This document shows positions 52,819 to 62,427 of a stretch of 64,000 bases of DNA, piece by piece. A program made the position numbers and the translations under genes. The notes beneath the pieces were generated by a model. It did not search any database. It saw only the letters and a list, made by a program, of their open reading frames with translations, and was not told the origin of the DNA. Positions within the stretch are counted from its first letter, which is position 1. Each line of letters starts with the position of its first letter. Source of the stretch: Natrialba swarupiae (GTDB lineage Archaea; Halobacteriota; Halobacteria; Halobacteriales; Natrialbaceae); assembly GCF_008245225.1 (NCBI RefSeq), contig NZ_VTAW01000016.1:33399-97398 (forward strand). The letters are read 5' to 3'.

Positions 52819-55308
52819 ATGATAGATATCGGAGCGCGGATCGAGGAGGCGACGGCCCGACTCAACGAGACGATCGTCTCCCGATCGAAGACGATCATCG
52901 TCGTCTTCCTCGTTCTCACCGCCGTCTTCGCCGGCGGAATGGCCGCCATCGAATCCGAGGAGGGAGAGATGGATGCGTTCACCGAGGGCATTCCCGAACA
53001 GGATGCCCTCGACGCGGTCGACGAGGAGTTCGAAGGCGCGTTCGACGTCGGCGAGGAATCGACGCAACTGGTCCACACCGGCACCGACGTCCTGACTCGC
53101 GAGGAACTGGTTCGATCCCTCGTCGTCCTCGAGCGAGTCGAACAGCGCGACGACCTCCGAATGGAGTCGGCCGACGGGCCGGCGACGGTCGTCGCACAGG
53201 CGATCGACCCAGAGGCGGAGACCGCGGCCGAACAACGCCGCGTTCTCGAGGGGGCAACGAACGCCGAGGTCGACCGGACGATCAGAGCGCTCGCCGACGA
53301 TCCGGCGTTTGCGAGTATCGTCTCCGAGGACTTCAACCCGAACGAGGCCTCGGCGTCGGCGGCGATCATCGTGATCGACCACGACGTCCCGGGCGAGTTC
53401 AGCGACGACGACCTGACCGACACCCAGCGAGCCGTCGAATCGATCGCCGACGACGAACCGACGGATCTGCGTGCGTTCGGCTCCGGGATCGTCGACGAGG
53501 AGTTCGAGAACATCATCGAGGACTCGATGGCGATCGTGATGCCGATCGTGGTCTTGCTGTTGCTCGCGTTTCTGGCGGTCGCCTACCGCGATCCGATCGA
53601 CCTCGTTTTGGGGCTGCTCGCGCTCGTGATGACCGTCGTCTGGACGTTCGGATTCCTCGGCTACGCCGGGATTCCGTTCGGACAGATGATGATCGCCGTC
53701 CCCGTCCTGTTGCTGGCGGTCGGCGTCGACTTCGGCATCCACATCGTCAACCGCTATCGCGAAGAGACCGTCCAGGGGTTCGAACCGGTTGCAGCGATGC
53801 GGACCGCGAACAACCAGCTCATGATCGCGTTCGTCATCGTGACGACGACGACGGTCTTTGGCTTCGGAGCGAACGTCGTCTCCGATCTCGCCCCGATTCG
53901 CGACATGGGGATCGCCTCGAGCGTTGGGATCGTCTTTACGTTTCTCATCTTCGGACTCTTCTTGCCCGCGGCGAAACTCGAGGTCGACCAGCTCCGCGAT
54001 CACTTCGGCGTCCCCGAGTTCGGCTCGACGCCGATCGCCTCCGAGGATTCCTCGTTCGGCCGACTGCTGTCGGTCCCGGCGATCGCCAGCCAGCGCGCGC
54101 CGGTCTTTTTCGTCGTCGTCCTCCTGCTGGTGGGCGTCGGCGCGGCGGGGTACGGCGCCGGTGTCGACACCACGTTCGACGAGGACGACTTCCTGCCGCC
54201 GGAAGAACAGCCGGGCTACGTCGACCACGTGCCGGAACCGTTCGCCCCCGGTGAGTACACGATCACCGGAACGATCAATCTGCTCGAGGATCGGTTCGCG
54301 ACGAACCAAGACGAGTCAGTGACGATATACGTCGAGGGGTCACTCGAGGAAGATCACGCGCTGGAAGCGCTCGAGGCGCCGAACGACGATCCACCGAGTA
54401 GCCTGGCAGTCGGTGACGGCGGACAGGCGGAGGCCCAGAGCATCGTCACGGTGATCCACTCCCACGCCGAACAGGATCCCGAGTTCGCCGCACTGGTCGA
54501 TCGAAACGACCGAAGCGGAAACGGGGTTCCCGATCGGAACCTCGATCGGGTGTACGACGAACTGTTCGCCTCACCAGCCGGCACGGAGGCCGAACGATAC
54601 CTCACGGACGATCGCCGCGGCGCGAAACTCGAGTACGCGGTCGATGCCGACGCCGGCCAGAGCGAGGTCGCAGCCGACGCCGGCACGCTCGCCGAGGACT
54701 TCCGGTACGGATCGACTGCGACCGGCGAGATCGTCGTCTTCGACGCCGTCAGCGACATCATCTTCGCGTCGGCGATTCAAGGGATGATGCTCGCGGTCGG
54801 ACTGACGGCGGTGTTTCTCGTGATCGCGTACGCAGTGCTCGAGGGACGACCGTGGCTCGGCGTGGCCAACGTGTTCCCGATCGTCATCGCGGTCGCGTGT
54901 CTGATCGCGACGATGCGGCTGCTCGGTATGCCGCTGAACGCGCTCACGGCGACGATCCTCTCGATATCGATCGGAATCGGAATCGCCTACTCCGTCCACA
55001 CGACGGCGCGATTCATCGACGAGTACAACCAGCTCGCCGAGCCGGTGCCCGCGCTCACGACGACGCTCTCGGGCACCGGCGGCGCGCTCGCCGGGAGCAT
55101 GCTCACGACATCGATCGGAACCGGTTCCCTCGCGTTCGCGATCACGCCGGTCCTGGGCGATTTCGGTCTGTTGATGGCACTCAGCGTGTTCTACTCGTTC
55201 GTGGCGTCGATCGTCGCGTTACCACCCACGCTCATCCTCTGGGCGAGGTTCGCCGACTCGACTGACGGTCTCAGTGACCTCACACAGCGACTCGGGATTC
55301 GAGAGTAG
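52819..55308 (+). CDS. RND-superfamily transporter (MMPL/HAE2-like)
   Basis: The 829-residue protein has the two-fold RND layout: one N-terminal helix, a large extracellular loop (residues 45-235), helices 2-6, a second loop (about 450-640) and helices 8-12. Motifs include PVLLLAVGVDFGIHIVNRY in the first half and LSISIGIGIAYSVHTTARF in the second, with the conserved Asp/His pairs used for proton relay. Such exporters move lipids, sterols or drugs. The gene follows a COG1361 gene by 9 bases and lies opposite a TetR gene, giving a three-gene regulated export unit. The substrate is unknown. Confidence 0.9.
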   Translation: MIDIGARIEEATARLNETIVSRSKTIIVVFLVLTAVFAGGMAAIESEEGEMDAFTEGIPEQDALDAVDEEFEGAFDVGEESTQLVHTGTDVLTREELVRSLVVLERVEQRDDLRMESADGPATVVAQAIDPEAETAAEQRRVLEGATNAEVDRTIRALADDPAFASIVSEDFNPNEASASAAIIVIDHDVPGEFSDDDLTDTQRAVESIADDEPTDLRAFGSGIVDEEFENIIEDSMAIVMPIVVLLLLAFLAVAYRDPIDLVLGLLALVMTVVWTFGFLGYAGIPFGQMMIAVPVLLLAVGVDFGIHIVNRYREETVQGFEPVAAMRTANNQLMIAFVIVTTTTVFGFGANVVSDLAPIRDMGIASSVGIVFTFLIFGLFLPAAKLEVDQLRDHFGVPEFGSTPIASEDSSFGRLLSVPAIASQRAPVFFVVVLLLVGVGAAGYGAGVDTTFDEDDFLPPEEQPGYVDHVPEPFAPGEYTITGTINLLEDRFATNQDESVTIYVEGSLEEDHALEALEAPNDDPPSSLAVGDGGQAEAQSIVTVIHSHAEQDPEFAALVDRNDRSGNGVPDRNLDRVYDELFASPAGTEAERYLTDDRRGAKLEYAVDADAGQSEVAADAGTLAEDFRYGSTATGEIVVFDAVSDIIFASAIQGMMLAVGLTAVFLVIAYAVLEGRPWLGVANVFPIVIAVACLIATMRLLGMPLNALTATILSISIGIGIAYSVHTTARFIDEYNQLAEPVPALTTTLSGTGGALAGSMLTTSIGTGSLAFAITPVLGDFGLLMALSVFYSFVASIVALPPTLILWARFADSTDGLSDLTQRLGIRE

Positions 55309-55384
55309 CAGTCGGCGCTCGGCCGACGGCGTACCATCACACGTTGGAAGCGACCTTTTGACCGGTCGTCCACTTCCACGGACA

Positions 55385-55633
55385 ATGATCCCACTGACTG
55401 CGGAACCGACGATCCGCCGCGACGAAGACGATGACGAGGGCGAAGCCGACCTCGAGGACCGCCTCGACTCCCTCGAGCGCGAACAGACACGACTCGAGCG
55501 GACGGTGTCCGGACTCGCACGGGAGTCGAACGTCTCGATCGGGGGTTCCTGTCCGCACTGCGAGGAGGCCTACATGATTCAGCGAACCGACTCGATGTAC
55601 TGTCCAGCCTGTCGAAATCGGACGGGCATGTGA
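55385..55633 (+). CDS. Small zinc-ribbon protein with coiled coil
   Basis: This 82-residue protein has an acidic N-terminus, a heptad helix (DLEDRLDSLEREQTRLERTV) and a C-terminal zinc ribbon with CPHCEEAYMIQ and YCPACRNRTG. The coiled coil suggests a dimer that presents two ribbons. The start MIPLTAEPTIRRDE is chosen because an upstream extension to 55274 lies in the terminal region of the RND gene. Haloarchaea encode many such small ribbon proteins; the function is unknown. Confidence 0.75.
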   Translation: MIPLTAEPTIRRDEDDDEGEADLEDRLDSLEREQTRLERTVSGLARESNVSIGGSCPHCEEAYMIQRTDSMYCPACRNRTGM

Positions 55634-55799
55634 CCGAACGCCAATCAGCCAGTCAGCCAGGTTCGGCGGAGCAATTCGAGGTCACCACCGGCCCTGAAGT
55701 TCGTCTGTCAACCGTCGCCTGAGACGGATCACGACCACGACTATCGTTACCAACCACCATTACCACGTCCTTTTACATGACCCGCTCCTAGCCCCGGCT

Positions 55800-57950
55800 A
55801 TGACCGACCCGACGCGGCGCAATCGGCTCGACGAAGAGGAGAGTCCGTATCTGCGCCAGCACGCCGACAACCCCGTCAACTGGCAACCCTGGGACGACGA
55901 CGCACTCGAGGCCGCCCGCGAGCGAGACGTTCCCATCTTCCTCTCGATCGGCTACTCCGCCTGCCACTGGTGTCACGTGATGGAAGAGGAGAGCTTCGCC
56001 GACGACGAGGTCGCCGAAATCCTCAACGAGGAGTTCGTCCCGATCAAAGTCGACCGCGAGGAGCGCCCCGACGTCGACAGCATCTACATGACGGTCTGTA
56101 ATCTGGTCACCGGCCGGGGTGGCTGGCCGCTGTCGGCCTGGCTCACCCCCGACGGACGGCCGTTCTACGTCGGGACGTACTTCCCGAAAGACGAAAAACG
56201 CGGCCAGCCGGGATTCCTCGACGTCCTCGAGAACCTCGTCGACTCCTGGGAGACCGACCGCGAGGAGGTCGAAAACCGCGCTGACCAGTGGACCGAAGCG
56301 GCCCGGGATCAACTCGAGGAGACGCCCGCCTCGATCGGCGCGGACGAACCGCCGACGAGCGACGTCCTGATTCGGGCCGCCGAGGCGGCGGTTCGAAGCG
56401 CCGACCGCCAGCACGGCGGCTTCGGCGACGGCGGCCCGAAGTTCCCCCAGCCCTCTCGGCTCCGGGTGCTCGCCCGCGCGTCCGATCGAACCGGCGAGGA
56501 GCGCTACCGCGACGTTCTCGAGGAGTCACTCGACGCGATGATCGACGGCGGGCTGTACGACCACGTCGGCGGCGGCTTCCACCGCTACTGCGTCGATCGC
56601 GACTGGACAGTTCCCCACTTCGAGAAGATGCTCTACGACAACGCCGAGATTCCGCGGGCACTGCTCGCCGGCTACCAGTTGACGGGCGAAGACCGGTACG
56701 CCGACGTCGTCGCGGAGACGATGACCTTCCTCGAGCGCGAACTCACCAACGAGGAGGGTGGCTTCTTCAGCACCCTCGACGCCCAGAGTGAGGATCCCGA
56801 AACCGGCGAGCGCGAGGAGGGCGCGTTCTACGTCTGGACGCCCGCGGAGGTTCGGGAGGTCCTCGAAGACGAGACCGACGCCGACCTGTTCTGTGACCGG
56901 TACGATATCACCGAATCGGGGAACTTCGAGGGGACGAACCAGCCCAACCGGGTAACGTCAGTTTCGGAACTCGCCGACCGTCACGACCTCGACACGGACG
57001 AGGTCCGGGACCGTCTCGACGCCGCTCGAGCGCGGCTATTCGAGGCCCGCGAGAAGCGACCGCGACCCCGTCGCGACGAGAAGGTACTCGCCGGCTGGAA
57101 CGGGATGATGATTTCGACGTGTGCCGACGCCGCGCTCGTCCTCGGCGAGGACGACTACGCCGAGATAGCGGTCGACGCCCTCGAGTTCGTCCGCGATCGA
57201 CTCTGGGACGCCGATTCGGAACGACTCTCCCGACGCTTCAAGGACGGAGACGTCAAAGTCCAGGGCTATCTCGAGGACTACGCCTTCCTCGCACGCGGCG
57301 CGCTTGGCTGTTACGAGGCCACCGGCAACGTCTCTCATCTCGCGTTCGCACTCGACCTCGCCCGCGTGATCGAAGAAGAGTTCTGGGACGAAACCCGCGG
57401 GACGCTGTACTTCACGCCCGAGAGCGGCCAGTCGCTGGTCACGCGACCGCAGGAACTGGGCGACCAGTCGACACCCTCCGCCGCGGGGGTCGCCGTCGAG
57501 ACCCTGCTCGCACTCGACGGATTCGCAGACGAGGACTTCGAAAGGATCGCCGCAGAGACCCTCCAGACCCACGCCAACCGCCTCGAGACGAACGCACTCC
57601 AGCACGCGACGCTCTGTCTCGCAGCCGACCGCCTCGAGTCCGGCGCGCTCGAGGTGACCGTCGCCGCGGACGAACTCCCCGCGGAGTGGCGAGACCGGTT
57701 CGCCTCGCGACATCTGCCCGACCGGCTGTTCGCACGCCGACCCTCGACCGACGACGAACTCGAGGCGTGGCTCGACGAACTCGGTCTCGAGGACGTACCG
57801 CCGATCTGGGCCGGCCGTGAGGCTCGTGACGGCGAACCGACGCTGTACGTCTGTCGCGACCGGACGTGTTCGCCGCCAACCCACGACGTCGAGGACGCAC
57901 TCGAGTGGCTCGAGAGCGAACCCGAGTCGGGATCCGACGCACCGATATAA
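55800..57950 (+). CDS. DUF255 thioredoxin-fold protein (YyaL family)
   Basis: The N-terminal 165 residues form the thioredoxin-like DUF255 domain with YSACHWCHVMEEESF (CxxC) and GGWPLSAWLTPDGRPF; the rest is an (alpha/alpha)6 barrel of the N-acylglucosamine-2-epimerase type, with KFPQPSRLRVLAR, WTVPHFEKMLYDNAE, and SEDPETGEREEGAFYVWTP. The 716 residues match the spermatogenesis-associated protein 20/YyaL family. The biochemical role is undefined; a redox-linked sugar or protein enzyme is suggested. It stands alone with its own TATA-like region (TTTTACATGACC upstream). Confidence 0.92.
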   Translation: MTDPTRRNRLDEEESPYLRQHADNPVNWQPWDDDALEAARERDVPIFLSIGYSACHWCHVMEEESFADDEVAEILNEEFVPIKVDREERPDVDSIYMTVCNLVTGRGGWPLSAWLTPDGRPFYVGTYFPKDEKRGQPGFLDVLENLVDSWETDREEVENRADQWTEAARDQLEETPASIGADEPPTSDVLIRAAEAAVRSADRQHGGFGDGGPKFPQPSRLRVLARASDRTGEERYRDVLEESLDAMIDGGLYDHVGGGFHRYCVDRDWTVPHFEKMLYDNAEIPRALLAGYQLTGEDRYADVVAETMTFLERELTNEEGGFFSTLDAQSEDPETGEREEGAFYVWTPAEVREVLEDETDADLFCDRYDITESGNFEGTNQPNRVTSVSELADRHDLDTDEVRDRLDAARARLFEAREKRPRPRRDEKVLAGWNGMMISTCADAALVLGEDDYAEIAVDALEFVRDRLWDADSERLSRRFKDGDVKVQGYLEDYAFLARGALGCYEATGNVSHLAFALDLARVIEEEFWDETRGTLYFTPESGQSLVTRPQELGDQSTPSAAGVAVETLLALDGFADEDFERIAAETLQTHANRLETNALQHATLCLAADRLESGALEVTVAADELPAEWRDRFASRHLPDRLFARRPSTDDELEAWLDELGLEDVPPIWAGREARDGEPTLYVCRDRTCSPPTHDVEDALEWLESEPESGSDAPI

Positions 57951-58058
57951 CCCGACCGACCGGCGGTGTTCCACAACCGATCCGCCGTCGGAACCCGGAT
58001 CAGAAGGGCCACTACCCGTAGGTTTATTCGACACTCGTTCCTCTAGAACGGTCACGAT

Positions 58059-58091
58059 ATGAGTATCGACACGAGGACGATCGGCGGATGA
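58059..58091 (+). other. Possible 10-codon leader peptide for the KaiC-like gene
   Basis: ATG at 58059 opens a frame encoding MSIDTRTIGG and ends in TGA at 58089-58091, which overlaps the ATG of the KaiC-like gene by ATGA. TATA-like GGTTTATTCG lies at 58021-58030, about 35 bases before. Such coupling could tie KaiC translation to a leader, or the first ATG may be incidental. Confidence 0.35.
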
Positions 58092-59551
58092 ACGCGGATT
58101 TACCGACGATCGAAACGGGAGTTTCCGGGCTAGACGAGATTCTCTACGGCGGACTGGTGACGGGCAGACTCTATCTCGTCGTCGGGAGACCTGGAACCGG
58201 GAAGACGCTTCTGGGGATGGAGTTCCTTCAGACCGGGATACAGGCCGACGAGACCGTTCTCTTCGTCCACGGCGAGGAGTCGCGATCGGAGATCGTCGCG
58301 AACGCATCGAGTTTCGGCATCGACCTCGACCCGGCGAAATTTCTCGACCTCGGACCTGACTCCGACTTTTTCGACGCCGACAACGCCTACGATCTGGTCG
58401 ATTCTCGAGATCTCGAATCCGAGCAGTTCATCGAGGAGATCCGGGAGGCGATCGAGGAGATCAACCCTGACCGGGTGTTGGTGGATCCGATCTCACAACT
58501 GCAGTACCTCGAGCCCTCGGAGTACCAGTTTCGCAAGCGGCTGATCTCGTTCATGCGCTTTTTGAAGGGGCGCGGAACGACGGTGGTCGCGACGATGACC
58601 CCCGCCGCGTCGCGAAACGACAACGAGGTTCGCTCGCTGAGCGACGGCATCGTCGAACTCGAGCGCGGTGACGACGGGCGACGGATCTCAGTGCCGAAAC
58701 ACCGCGGGATCGGCCAGCAGGATGGCACGCACGGACTCGAGATCAGGGGGAACGGACTCGAAGTCTACCCGAGCCTGATCCCGTCGGGCCCCGCGAGGGA
58801 GTTCGGCCCGGAACGGCTCCCGTTCGGAATCGACGAACTCGACGCGTTGCTCGACGGCGGCCTCGAGCGGGGAACGGCGACGTTCGTCGCCGGTCCGACC
58901 GGAGTAGGAAAATCCACGGTCGGAACGCAGTTTCTCAGCGAAGCCGCCAGTCGCGGCGACGATCCCGTCGCGTACCTCTTCGAGGAGTCACCGAAGACGT
59001 TCGTCCATCGCTCGGAGTCGATCGGCATCCCCATCGACGAGATGGAGGCTGCAGGGACGCTCGCGATCGAGGCCGTCGAACCCCTCACGCTCTCGGCCGA
59101 GGAGTTCGCCCAGAACGTCAGAGAACGCGTCGAAACGACGGAGACGGAAATCGTCATGATCGACGGCGTCGAGGGATACAAGGTCGCCCTCCAGGGCGAG
59201 GAGAGCAAACTCGGACGAAAACTCCACGCGCTGATTCGCTACCTCAAAAGCGAGGACGTCGCCGTGCTCTTGCTCGACGAAACCGACCAGGCGGCAGGTA
59301 TGCCGAGCGCGACGAGCGCGAACATCAACTACATCGCCGACAACGTCGTCTTTCTCAACTACGTCGAGACCGACGGCGAGCTTCGGAAGGGGATCGGCGT
59401 CCTGAAAAAGCGAGCCGGGAACTTCGAGCGGACGATCCGGGAGTTCGAGATCACTCCGGACGGGATCGTCGTCGGGGAACCGCTGACCGACGTCCGGGGG
59501 ATCCTCGAGGGGACGCCGACGAGCAGGTCGATGGCCGACAACGCAAAGTAG
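58088..59551 (+). CDS. KaiC-like RecA-superfamily ATPase
   Basis: Two KaiC/RecA domains are present: the first with Walker A VVGRPGTGKTLLGME and Walker B-like RVLVDPISQLQYLEP, the second with VAGPTGVGKSTVGTQF and IVMIDGVEGYKVAL. KaiC-like proteins in haloarchaea are signalling ATPases rather than a proven clock; the C-terminal sites for autophosphorylation are not obvious. The 487 residues are about the usual length. The histidine kinase 75 bases downstream in the same direction is a likely partner. A 10-codon frame overlaps the start. Confidence 0.9.
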   Translation: MNADLPTIETGVSGLDEILYGGLVTGRLYLVVGRPGTGKTLLGMEFLQTGIQADETVLFVHGEESRSEIVANASSFGIDLDPAKFLDLGPDSDFFDADNAYDLVDSRDLESEQFIEEIREAIEEINPDRVLVDPISQLQYLEPSEYQFRKRLISFMRFLKGRGTTVVATMTPAASRNDNEVRSLSDGIVELERGDDGRRISVPKHRGIGQQDGTHGLEIRGNGLEVYPSLIPSGPAREFGPERLPFGIDELDALLDGGLERGTATFVAGPTGVGKSTVGTQFLSEAASRGDDPVAYLFEESPKTFVHRSESIGIPIDEMEAAGTLAIEAVEPLTLSAEEFAQNVRERVETTETEIVMIDGVEGYKVALQGEESKLGRKLHALIRYLKSEDVAVLLLDETDQAAGMPSATSANINYIADNVVFLNYVETDGELRKGIGVLKKRAGNFERTIREFEITPDGIVVGEPLTDVRGILEGTPTSRSMADNAK

Positions 59552-59626
59552 CAACCGCCCGGAGTCGTACTGTGACGTTTTTCGGCTTCTCCGAGACAGA
59601 CCAGCAGACGTACGGAGGAATCGATC

Positions 59627-60631
59627 ATGAGTGAAGACGACGGGACGATCCAGCTTCTGATCGAGGACGACGCGAACCGAACGGCGCTCGCAGAGCTTCT
59701 CGAGGAGCGCTACGAGGTCCGTACGGACGACACCGAGTTGACCGGCGACGTCGTCCTGGTCGACGACCGCTCGCTCCCGACCTACCGTGATCAGGTCCAA
59801 TCACTCGAGGCAGCCTCGTCGTTTTCGCCAGTGGTTCTCGTCCGACGAGAGGGGACCCGCCTCGATCTCGATTCGAACAGCGACCATCGGCTGGTCGACG
59901 AGGTCGTTACGGCACCGGTTCGCGAAGCGATCCTCCACCGCCGGCTCAGGAACCTCCTCGTTCGGCGCCGACAGTTCGAACGACTCGAGGAACAGAACGA
60001 ACAACTCGAGCGGTTCGCGAGCGTGGTGAGCCACGACCTCAGAAACCCACTCCAGGTCGCACAGGGCCGTCTCGACCTGCTCGAGTCGTCGGTAGCCGAC
60101 TCTGAGCGAGAGCACGTCGAGCACGCCCAGGAGTCCCTCGACCGGATGGATTCGCTCATCTCCGACGTCCTGGCGCTCGCTCGAGAGGGAAACGAACTCG
60201 AGAACCCAACCGAGGTCCAGCTTTCGACCGTCGTCGCAAACGCCTGGTCGGTCGTCGCGAGCCAGGACGCCGACCTCGTCGCCGTCGACGAGGGCGCGAT
60301 GGTCGTCGCCGACACCGACCGACTCTCGAGTGTCTTCGAGAACCTGTTTCGAAACGCCGTCGAACACGGTCGAAGCGACGTGACGATAGAAGTTGGGACC
60401 ACTGCCGACGGCTTTTACGTCGCCGACGACGGGCCCGGAATCCCGCCCGAGAAACGCGACGACGTCTTAGAACGGGGGTACTCGTCCGCCGAGGGGACCG
60501 GTCTCGGACTGGACATCGTGACCTCCGTCGTCGACGCCCACGGCTGGGAGCTTTCGGTCGGCGAGAGCGACACTGGCGGTGCCCGCTTCGACGTCAGCGG
60601 CGTCGAACTGGTTCGAGCGAGTCGGGCGTAA
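59627..60631 (+). CDS. Histidine kinase with a receiver-like N-terminus
   Basis: This 334-residue cytosolic kinase has a receiver-like region (IQLLIEDDANRTALAELLEE, then GDVVLVDDRSLPTYRD), a coiled coil QFERLEEQNEQLERFAS, the H-box VVSHDLRNPLQVA, N-box FRNAVEHGRSDVTIEV and G-box GLGLDIVTSVVDAHGW. In the receiver-like part, Asp appears in VVLVDDRS but the surrounding DxxMPxMDG pattern is lost, so it may not be phosphorylated. No PAS or membrane segment occurs. It follows the KaiC-like gene, and such pairs recur in haloarchaeal signalling. Confidence 0.88.
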   Translation: MSEDDGTIQLLIEDDANRTALAELLEERYEVRTDDTELTGDVVLVDDRSLPTYRDQVQSLEAASSFSPVVLVRREGTRLDLDSNSDHRLVDEVVTAPVREAILHRRLRNLLVRRRQFERLEEQNEQLERFASVVSHDLRNPLQVAQGRLDLLESSVADSEREHVEHAQESLDRMDSLISDVLALAREGNELENPTEVQLSTVVANAWSVVASQDADLVAVDEGAMVVADTDRLSSVFENLFRNAVEHGRSDVTIEVGTTADGFYVADDGPGIPPEKRDDVLERGYSSAEGTGLGLDIVTSVVDAHGWELSVGESDTGGARFDVSGVELVRASRA

Positions 60632-60640
60632 CCGTCCCCA

Positions 60641-61036
60641 TTAGGCCCCGAGGGCTGCTTCGATCTCTCGAGCCAACCAGATTGCGGGCGGAAGCTCCTC
60701 TTCTTCGACGAATCGGGTGATCTCCTCGCCGTCACCGTCTGCGCCGGCGGGTGCGCGTTCGACGACGATAGTCGGAATGTACTCGATGTCGTACTCTTCG
60801 ACGCCGGGACCCTGTTTGTCCTGGTCGACCGCAATCTCCTCGATGCGCTCACCGGGAACGTCGGCCGCCTCGAGTGCCGCGCCAAAATCCGGGAGCAGTT
60901 TGCGACAGTCCTTACACCAGTCGCCACCCCAGACCCGGTAGACGAGTTCGTCGTTGTGTGCGTCGAGCGTGTCGACGGCGTCCTCGTAGGAGGCTGCGTC
61001 CCACGTCGGGTTCGGGTTCATCGTCTCGAGACTCAT
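60641..61036 (-). CDS. Thioredoxin-family protein
   Basis: The redox motif WGGDWCKDCRKLLPDFG (Cys-Lys-Asp-Cys) follows a short N-terminal helix, and EYIPTIVVERAP supplies the cis-Pro strand. The 131-residue length suits a single thioredoxin fold with an acidic C-terminal helix (FVEEEELPPAIWLAREIEAA). WCKDC is a thioredoxin-like rather than glutaredoxin-type site, and thiol-disulfide exchange in the cytosol is likely. The start MSLETMNPNPTWD at 61036 is chosen; upstream codons are repeat-like and basic. It is convergent with the histidine kinase. Confidence 0.88.
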   Translation of the reverse strand: MSLETMNPNPTWDAASYEDAVDTLDAHNDELVYRVWGGDWCKDCRKLLPDFGAALEAADVPGERIEEIAVDQDKQGPGVEEYDIEYIPTIVVERAPAGADGDGEEITRFVEEEELPPAIWLAREIEAALGA

Positions 61037-61158
61037 ACGGATCGATTGCGTGGCAAGGGGCTTAACGACCGTGTTTCTCGAGGACGACTGTGTGCCGACG
61101 GACGGTGAATCGTCGTCGGCAGATGGATTTTCAAACGTCGGCCTCGATAGGACAGTCG

Positions 61159-62427
61159 ATGGCAGTCGACCCAGCAAAGTTCAAAGCCCTCCGGAAGAAG
61201 TTAGATCGACTCGTCGAATCGGCTCCGATACGCGAGGAGAACCGAGAGTTCGTCGTGAACAACGTTCTGGGTCCGGCGTTCAGCGAGATGGACGATTTGA
61301 TCGACGACTCGAGGCCGCCGCGGCTCTATCTGTTCGGGCGCTCGGGTGCAGGAAAGTCGTCGCTGATCAACGCCCTCGCGAACAAAGATGCCGCGGAAGT
61401 GGGAAGCGTCGAGCCGACGACCGTCGAGTCCGAACTCTATCACATCTCCTTTCCCGATCGGTACGCGAGTTGGGACGTCGTCGACTCGCGAGGACTGTTC
61501 GAGAGCGTCCCGCCGGACGGGGACGTCCCCGCCGACACCGTCTCGCTCATGAAGCGGGATCTCGAGGAGCACCGTCCCGATATCGCGATCCACGTGATGA
61601 CCCCGGATCACGTCCGGGCCGGCGAGGAGGACTTCGAGACCGTTGCACGGCTCCGCGACGAGCTCGGCGCCCTGTTTCCGCCGGTCGTCTACTGTCTGAA
61701 CAAGGTCGATACGCACCTCTCTCCGGGCGGCGACTGGCCGCCGGAGACGAACCCCTCGCTCGCCGGGGATATCAAGGCGAACCTGGATTTCGTCTCCCGC
61801 GTGCTCGAGGAACCGGAGCCGACGGCCTTCGAGGAGAACCAGCCACTGCGTGGCTACGAGTTCGATTCCGAGGAGAACGTCGGCGTGGTCCCGACGTACG
61901 TCAAAGACGAGCCCTACTGGAACGTCGAGACCCTGTCGTGGTTGATCGGCGATTTTTTGCCGATCAGCGCGCGATTGCAGTTCAATCAGGCCCAGCGCCG
62001 GGAACGGCTGATGCGGAAGATGGCCCGGAGCACGACGAATCGGTTTAGCTCGATCGCCGCCGGGATCGGCGCGACGCCGATGCCCGTCGCCGACATCGTC
62101 GTTCTGAGCTCCCTGCAAGCGGGGCTCGTTGCACTCATCGGATCCTTCTCCTGTCGGGAACTCGAGTGGGCGACCGTCCAAGACTACACGAGCGCAGTCG
62201 GCGTCTCGGCCGTCGGCGGGCTGGGGGCTCGAGAGGTCGCGCGGTCGCTCGTCCAGCTTGCACCCGTCGGCGGACAGGCGATCTCCGGGGCCGTCGCCGC
62301 CGGGACGACCTGGGCCATCGGCCGATCCGCGGAGGAGTACTTTTTCAACGACAACGTGGTCAAACCGTCCGGGTTGTTCGAGAAGGGGAAAGAACGATTC
62401 CGAGACGCGAAGTTCCCATCGCGATAA
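61159..62427 (+). CDS. Membrane-associated GTPase (Era-like with DUF697-like end)
   Basis: The G domain shows G1 YLFGRSGAGKSSLINAL, G2/T in VEPTTVE, G3 VVDSRGL and G4 YCLNKVDTHLSPGG. In the C-terminal third, SSIAAGIGATPMPVADIVVLSSLQAGLVALIG and VSAVGGLGAREVARSLVQLA resemble the DUF697/YcjF-like hydrophobic hairpin that attaches such GTPases to membranes. The 422 residues are consistent with this group. G3 reads DSRG instead of DTAG. The role is unknown: ribosome or membrane stress are possible. The start MAVDPAKFKALRKK follows a 5' region without conservation. Confidence 0.85.
   Translation: MAVDPAKFKALRKKLDRLVESAPIREENREFVVNNVLGPAFSEMDDLIDDSRPPRLYLFGRSGAGKSSLINALANKDAAEVGSVEPTTVESELYHISFPDRYASWDVVDSRGLFESVPPDGDVPADTVSLMKRDLEEHRPDIAIHVMTPDHVRAGEEDFETVARLRDELGALFPPVVYCLNKVDTHLSPGGDWPPETNPSLAGDIKANLDFVSRVLEEPEPTAFEENQPLRGYEFDSEENVGVVPTYVKDEPYWNVETLSWLIGDFLPISARLQFNQAQRRERLMRKMARSTTNRFSSIAAGIGATPMPVADIVVLSSLQAGLVALIGSFSCRELEWATVQDYTSAVGVSAVGGLGAREVARSLVQLAPVGGQAISGAVAAGTTWAIGRSAEEYFFNDNVVKPSGLFEKGKERFRDAKFPSR

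Noticed and set aside
61034..61052. CATACGGATCGATTGCG near the thioredoxin start as another dispersed repeat copy
   Set aside because: Only the short CATACGG core matches and no inverted arm is present, so chance is enough.
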